The position numbers and the translations under genes are program-made. DNA of 47,300 bases from Oscillospiraceae bacterium (lineage in GTDB: Bacteria; Bacillota; Clostridia; UBA1381; UMGS1253), in assembly GCA_015068725.1 (NCBI GenBank), contig SVKA01000012.1, positions 1-47,300 of the forward strand, given 5' to 3'. Below are positions 43,305-47,300 of this stretch, piece by piece (within the stretch, counting starts at the first letter, position 1; each line of letters opens with the position of its first letter). Under the pieces are notes generated by a model that had not been told where the DNA came from, did not search any database, and saw nothing but the letters and a program-made list of their open reading frames with translations.

Positions 43305-43381
43305 TGGCGTGCCTGGAGGGATTCGAACCCCCGACCTTTTGGTTCGTAGCCAAACACTCTATCCAGCTGAGCTACAGGCAC
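43305..43381 (-). tRNA. tRNA-Arg (anticodon ACG)
   Basis: Read on the reverse strand: acceptor GTGCCTG pairs with CAGGCAC; D-arm GCTCAGCTGGATAGAGT; anticodon stem TTTGG / CCAAA around the loop CTACGAA, anticodon ACG; T-arm CGGGGGTTCGAATCCCTCC region; discriminator G and encoded CCA. The total is 77 bases with CCA. The anticodon A is normally edited to inosine by TadA, letting it read CGU, CGC and CGA. It has its own promoter and terminator. Confidence 0.95.
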
Positions 43382-43410
43382 AAATATGTTCTAACAAATC
43401 AACATTAGAT

Positions 43411-43439
43411 ATTATAACACCATTTTTTTCAAAAGTCAA
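43411..43439 (-). promoter_or_regulatory. Promoter of tRNA-Arg
   Basis: TTGACT-17-TATAAT on the reverse strand, 30 bases before the mature 5' end. Confidence 0.7.
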
Positions 43440-43464
43440 ACAATTTTTATATTTTTTTAAAAAA

Positions 43465-43500
43465 ATTAAAAGGGGATTCATAAAAATCATAAATCCCCCA
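43465..43500 (-). terminator. Terminator of gltX
   Basis: GGGGATT / AATCCCC (43472-43478 with 43492-43498). On the reverse strand it is followed by TTTTAATTTTTTT. Confidence 0.75.
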
Positions 43501-43514
43501 TCTTTTAGTACATT

Positions 43515-44969
43515 TTAAGAGAGTAAATCGATACCCTTTTTAATTCTTTCTATGCTTTCCTGCTTACCAAGAAGTGATGCAATTTCAACACCACCACCGG
43601 GAGTAAACTTTTTACCCGACAACGCTACACGGAGCGGGAAGAGTATAACTCCGTTCTTTACCTCAAGTTTTTCAATAAGCGCAAAAAGTGCGTCGTGAAT
43701 AGCGTCGTGATTCCAGTTAGAAAGCCCTTCAAGCACAGGCAAAATCTGCTCAAGCGACTCTTTTGAGCTTTCGCATGTTGTTTTCATCTTCTTGTTTACA
43801 TAAAGCTCTGTATCATACTCGGGCAGCGCATCAATAAAATCAATTGCCTCGGGTATGTCAGAAAACTTTTCCGTTCTGTCGTGCAAAAGCTGCGAAAGTG
43901 CCATAAAATCTATATCGCGCGAAACTGCCTCTTTATAATACGGCATAGCCTCGTTGCAGAACTCCTCAAGACTCATTTTGCGGATGTATTCACCATTCAT
44001 CCAGTTTAGCTTGTTTATATCAAATATAGCAGGTGATTTGCTGATTCCCGATACATCAAACTGCTCTGCAAGCTCGTCAAGCGTAAATATTTCCTGCTCA
44101 CTTCCCGGACTCCAACCGAGGAGCGCAATATAGTTTATAATTGCATCCTTTAAATATCCCTTATTGATAAAATCTTCATACGATGCGTCGCCATCACGCT
44201 TTGAAAGCTTTTTCTGTGCGTCCTTCATAACGGGTGAACAGTGAATATATGTTGGAATTTCCCAACCAAATGATTCATACAAAAGGTTATACTTTGGCGT
44301 CGATGAAAGGTACTCGCTGCCGCGTATAACGTGTGTAATACCCATCAAATGATCATCAACAACGTTTGCAAAGTTATATGTCGGAAGTCCGTCTGCCTTT
44401 AAAAGTACGTTATCATCAAGAGTTGAATTTTCAACAGTTATATCGCCAAATACCTCATCGTGAAAAGAGGTTGTCCCCTCTCTTGGAATTTTCTGGCGGA
44501 TAACGTATGGCACTCCGCTCTTCAGCTTCTCTTCAATTTCTTCTTTTGAAAGACGTGAACAATGTCCGTCATACTTTGGCGGAACCTTTGACGCAGTCTG
44601 AATTGCACGAAGCTCGTCAAGGCGGTCTTTATCGCAAAAACAATAGTACGCACCACCAAGTTCTACAAGCTTTTCGGCATACTCTTTGTAAATACTTCTG
44701 CGCTCACTTTGAATGTACGGTCCATAGCCTGCGTCTTTGTCAGGACCTTCATCATGTGTAAGTCCCGTGTCTGCAAGCGTTTTATAAATAAGCTCAACCG
44801 CACCGTCAACATACCTCTCCTGGTCGGTATCTTCTATTCTCAAAATAAAATCGCCACCGTCTTTGCGCGCCAGAAGCCATGCATAAAGAGCTGTACGCAA
44901 ATTTCCTATATGCATATATCCCGTCGGACTCGGGGCAAATCTTGTCCTTACTTTTTTTGTGTCACTCAT
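43515..44969 (-). CDS. gltX: Glutamate-tRNA ligase
   Basis: A 484-residue class I aminoacyl-tRNA synthetase that charges tRNA-Glu (and often tRNA-Gln in bacteria with GatCAB). The HIGH-type motif is [19 protein letters not shown] and the KMSKS-type motif is [16 protein letters not shown] zinc-knuckle pattern [12 protein letters not shown] followed by YDGHC is present. The helical anticodon-binding domain occupies the last third. The ATG at 44969 has GGAG 6 bases upstream; two earlier in-frame starts have no site. A perfect consensus promoter lies 49 bases upstream. Confidence 0.97.
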   Translation of the reverse strand: MSDTKKVRTRFAPSPTGYMHIGNLRTALYAWLLARKDGGDFILRIEDTDQERYVDGAVELIYKTLADTGLTHDEGPDKDAGYGPYIQSERRSIYKEYAEKLVELGGAYYCFCDKDRLDELRAIQTASKVPPKYDGHCSRLSKEEIEEKLKSGVPYVIRQKIPREGTTSFHDEVFGDITVENSTLDDNVLLKADGLPTYNFANVVDDHLMGITHVIRGSEYLSSTPKYNLLYESFGWEIPTYIHCSPVMKDAQKKLSKRDGDASYEDFINKGYLKDAIINYIALLGWSPGSEQEIFTLDELAEQFDVSGISKSPAIFDINKLNWMNGEYIRKMSLEEFCNEAMPYYKEAVSRDIDFMALSQLLHDRTEKFSDIPEAIDFIDALPEYDTELYVNKKMKTTCESSKESLEQILPVLEGLSNWNHDAIHDALFALIEKLEVKNGVILFPLRVALSGKKFTPGGGVEIASLLGKQESIERIKKGIDLLS

Positions 44970-45017
44970 ATTACTCTCCATTCCGCCGCCACGCGACAAT
45001 ACTTACTTAATATACCT

Positions 45018-45046
45018 ATTATATGCCTCAAAGCAAAATTTGTCAA
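45018..45046 (-). promoter_or_regulatory. Perfect sigma-A promoter of gltX
   Basis: TTGACA-17-TATAAT on the reverse strand. No T-box leader fits in the 48-base gap. Confidence 0.8.
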
Positions 45047-45078
45047 CCAAAAACAATTTATAGTTATAAATTAAATAA

Positions 45079-45108
45079 TTGCAAAGCATACAGGATATAT
45101 GTTATAAT
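45079..45108 (+). promoter_or_regulatory. Promoter of uvrC
   Basis: TTGCAA-18-TATAAT, divergent from gltX. Confidence 0.55.
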
Positions 45109-45149
45109 TTATTTGTACAAAATTTTACTATTTACACACAGGTGAAATT

Positions 45150-47003
45150 ATGTTTGATTTAAAAAAACAACTTAAAAACCTTCCCGAACAGCCGGGCGTG
45201 TATCTTATGCACGATAAAGATGACAATATAATATATATCGGCAAGGCGAAAATTTTAAAAAACAGAGTGCGCCAGTATTTTAATTCGTCAAAAAGCCACT
45301 CGCCAAAAGTGCGTGCAATGGTTAATCATATTGCGTGGTTTGAGTATATCGTAACCGACTCGGAGCTTGAAGCACTTGTGCTCGAATGTAACCTTATCAA
45401 AAAGTACAAGCCGCATTATAATATTCTTTTAAAAGACGACAAACACTATCCATATATAAAAGTAACCATGAACGAAGAGTATCCAAAGCTTGCTATAACG
45501 CGCGCCATGAAAAATGACGGTGCACGCTATTTCGGGCCGTACTCTGGCATGGGGCCTGTGCGTCAGGTGCTTGATGTTATAAAAAAAATATTTCTTATAC
45601 CTACATGTAAGCGCGTTTTCCCCCGTGATATCGGCAAGGCTCGCCCATGTCTTAACTGTCAGATAAATAAATGCTTTGCTCCATGTACGGGCAAGGTATC
45701 ACAAACTGAATACAGAGAGGTTTTTAATAATATATGCTCATTTTTAGAAGGAAAGACAGACGAGCTTGTCGGCGTGCTTGAAAAGAATATGAACGATGCC
45801 GCAAACGTGCTCGATTTTGAAAAAGCGGCTTTGGCGCGAGATAAAATAGCCGCTATTAAAGCAATAACTCAAAAGCAAAAAATCGTTTCGGACAAAATGG
45901 CAAATCAGGACGTTATTGCCTTTAAATGTTATGACGGCAAAGCTTTTATCGAAGTGTTTTTTATACGAAACGGACGTGTGCTCGGCAGAAAAAGCTGTGT
46001 AATAGATGACATTGATGAACTTTCGGACACAGAAATTATGAGCGAATTTTTAAAGCAGTTTTACACAGATGCAACATATATTCCAAACGAAATTATCTGC
46101 CAGTGTGAAACCCAGGAAGCCGATCTGTTTGTCGGCTGGCTCTCTAAAAGACTTGGCAAAAAGCTTGTGTTCAGCGTACCAGTGCGTGGCGAAAAAGCAG
46201 CACTTGTAAAAATGGTACAAAAAAATGCCGATTTAAGCATAGAAAATTACAAATTAAATATGCTCAAAAAAGAAACAAATAAAAATACACTCGAAAAACT
46301 GGCAGAATATATACATCTTGAAACAGCACCAAAGCGCATTGAAAGCTATGATATATCAAATATTTCGGGCACAAGCAACGTCGGTGTTATGATTGCTTTT
46401 AAAAACGGTGCATATGATTCATCACTTACGCGAAAATTTCAGATAAAATCCTTTGAAGGAAGCGATGATTATATGGCGATGAGCGAGGTTGTTTACCGCC
46501 GTATTATACGTGCAAAGGATGAAGAAAATAAAATACAGCAGGGTGTACTTGAAAAAAGCAAAGCAAAGTTTCTCCCCCTTCCCGACCTGATTTTACTTGA
46601 CGGTGGCAAAGGACATGTGAACACAATCAAACACGTTCTTGAAAAAGAAGATGTATCCATTCCACTTTTTGGTATGGTTAAAGATGATAAGCATCATTTT
46701 CGCGCACTTACGGACGGCGATATCGAAATAACGCTTCCAAAAAATTCGCCCGTATACAATCTTGTGTGCGCCATCTCTGAAAAGGTGCATGAAACGGCGA
46801 TAAGCTATCATGCAAAAATGCGTGGCAAAAAAGGACTTTCATCCGAGCTGTCGAATATTAATGGAATAGGCGAGGTAAAGCGCAAAAAGCTTATGCGAGT
46901 GTTCAAATCAATTGACAATATTGCAAACGCAGGTCTTGACGAGCTTATAAGCGCAGGCATTGACAAGCGCAGCGCACAAAATGTATATGACTATTTTAAT
47001 TAG
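45150..47003 (+). CDS. uvrC: Excinuclease ABC subunit C
   Basis: A 617-residue UvrC that makes both incisions in nucleotide excision repair. The GIY-YIG domain is at residues 14-93 (PGVYLMHDKDDNIIYIGKA). A four-Cys stretch (PTCKRVFPRDIGKARPCLNC, CFAPC) and a UVR motif at about 200-235 follow. The C-terminal RNase H-like endonuclease domain includes IESYDISNISGTSNVGVMIAF and LILLDGGKGHVNTI, and a helix-hairpin-helix pair closes the protein (LSNINGIGEVKRKKLMRVF). AGGTGA precedes the ATG. The pgeF gene starts 12 bases after the stop. Confidence 0.97.
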   Translation: MFDLKKQLKNLPEQPGVYLMHDKDDNIIYIGKAKILKNRVRQYFNSSKSHSPKVRAMVNHIAWFEYIVTDSELEALVLECNLIKKYKPHYNILLKDDKHYPYIKVTMNEEYPKLAITRAMKNDGARYFGPYSGMGPVRQVLDVIKKIFLIPTCKRVFPRDIGKARPCLNCQINKCFAPCTGKVSQTEYREVFNNICSFLEGKTDELVGVLEKNMNDAANVLDFEKAALARDKIAAIKAITQKQKIVSDKMANQDVIAFKCYDGKAFIEVFFIRNGRVLGRKSCVIDDIDELSDTEIMSEFLKQFYTDATYIPNEIICQCETQEADLFVGWLSKRLGKKLVFSVPVRGEKAALVKMVQKNADLSIENYKLNMLKKETNKNTLEKLAEYIHLETAPKRIESYDISNISGTSNVGVMIAFKNGAYDSSLTRKFQIKSFEGSDDYMAMSEVVYRRIIRAKDEENKIQQGVLEKSKAKFLPLPDLILLDGGKGHVNTIKHVLEKEDVSIPLFGMVKDDKHHFRALTDGDIEITLPKNSPVYNLVCAISEKVHETAISYHAKMRGKKGLSSELSNINGIGEVKRKKLMRVFKSIDNIANAGLDELISAGIDKRSAQNVYDYFN

Positions 47004-47015
47004 AGGGTGGAATTT

Positions 47016-47300
47016 TTGAATATTGGCTTTACTCGGCATAAAGAAGGTGGTCTTGTATATTACAGCATAGATGCTTTTACAAAGACAAAGCTTGTCAGAT
47101 GCGCAATGTCAACGCGCCTCGGCGGCGTAAGCGTGGGCGAAACCGCTACGTTAAATCTTGGCTTTAATAAAAAGGATACGCGCGAAAACGTGCTCAAAAA
47201 TTATGATATAATATGCTCATCTCTGGGCATTGACTACAAAAAGCTTGTTTTGTCAAATCAGGTGCACGAAAACAAGGTGCGAATTATAACCTCTGATGAC
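47016..47300 (+). CDS. pgeF: PgeF/YfiH family protein (multicopper polyphenol oxidase-like), 5' part
   Basis: The first 95 codons of a gene cut by the window end. CAMSTRLGGVSVGETATLNLGF, with NVLKNYDIICSSLGI and LSNQVHENKV, is the YfiH/DUF152 pattern (S-T-R-x-G-G-V-S, N-L-G, Q-V-H). Family members have been described as laccase-like oxidases, purine nucleoside phosphorylases and peptidoglycan editing factors; the last is the better supported role in E. coli. The start is TTG at 47016 after GAGGGTGG. It probably shares a transcript with uvrC. Confidence 0.88.
   Translation, partial: MNIGFTRHKEGGLVYYSIDAFTKTKLVRCAMSTRLGGVSVGETATLNLGFNKKDTRENVLKNYDIICSSLGIDYKKLVLSNQVHENKVRIITSDD

Noticed and set aside
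43108-43518. A forward ORF of 136 codons containing GGIRTPDLLVRSQTLYPAELQ
   Set aside because: It is the antisense reading of tRNA-Arg and the adjacent tRNA-derived element, a well-known false protein in annotations; no ribosome-binding site.
44970-45017. A T-box leader upstream of gltX
   Set aside because: Only about 48 bases separate promoter and start codon, and no T-box sequence or terminator is present.

Overview
The window is 47.3 kb of AT-rich chromosome from an endospore-forming Firmicute, most likely class Clostridia. It carries spo0A, an uninterrupted sigK with a pro-sequence, bofA with its usual partner yaaL, a pdaA-type cortex deacetylase and a BofC-domain protein. Strong Shine-Dalgarno sites (AAGGAGGTGA type), near-consensus sigma-A promoters, a CIRCE operator on groESL and a GTP-type PEP carboxykinase agree with this. 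The genus cannot be named from the sequence. I see no prophage, insertion sequence, CRISPR array or rRNA. Most of the window is core housekeeping DNA on both strands, with bidirectional terminators between convergent genes.

Layout: end of an SDR gene, tex, an AraC regulator divergent from a GH4 glycosidase (0-4.6 kb); rpsU-yqeY reading left; aroC, an ECF sigma factor, its anti-sigma factor and pdaA (5.5-9.3 kb); a first copy of an intergenic repeat; efp, a Cys/Asp-rich zinc-ribbon protein, an RluA-type pseudouridine synthase, sigK, an aspartate-type aminotransferase, a TSCPD protein, apbE, pgsA, rpmB and a TM2 protein (9.7-17 kb); yaaL-bofA divergent from spo0A with a 0A box between them; proB-proA; a two-component system followed by htrA; pckG; a hairpin-rich leader before a radical SAM gene; a PnuC-like transporter; carA and a carB-dapF fusion (28.9-34 kb); more repeat copies; a beta-propeller-like protein; DUF3343, cysteine desulfurase and a BofC-like protein; ruvX/yqgF; a glycosyltransferase-CsaB fusion; a structured RNA followed by a 45-residue ORF; groES-groEL; tRNA-Arg(ACG); gltX; uvrC and the start of pgeF.

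The most unusual parts are these. (1) The carbamoyl phosphate synthase locus: CarA lacks all three residues of the glutaminase triad, and CarB is fused in frame to diaminopimelate epimerase, which has Gly at the position of its first catalytic Cys. I infer an ammonia-dependent synthase like animal CPS I, joined to a lysine/peptidoglycan enzyme of uncertain activity. (2) A compact RNA gene at about 40401-40611: its predicted +1 is the first base of an 11-bp closing stem, it folds as a long rod, and it ends in a UUCG-capped terminator placed just before the ribosome-binding site of a small ORF. (3) An intergenic repeat family (two full copies and one half copy) whose stems show compensatory base changes. 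(4) A leader before the radical SAM gene with mutually exclusive pairings. Sporulation genes (spo0A, sigK, bofA, pdaA, bofC-like) are spread through the window rather than grouped in one operon.
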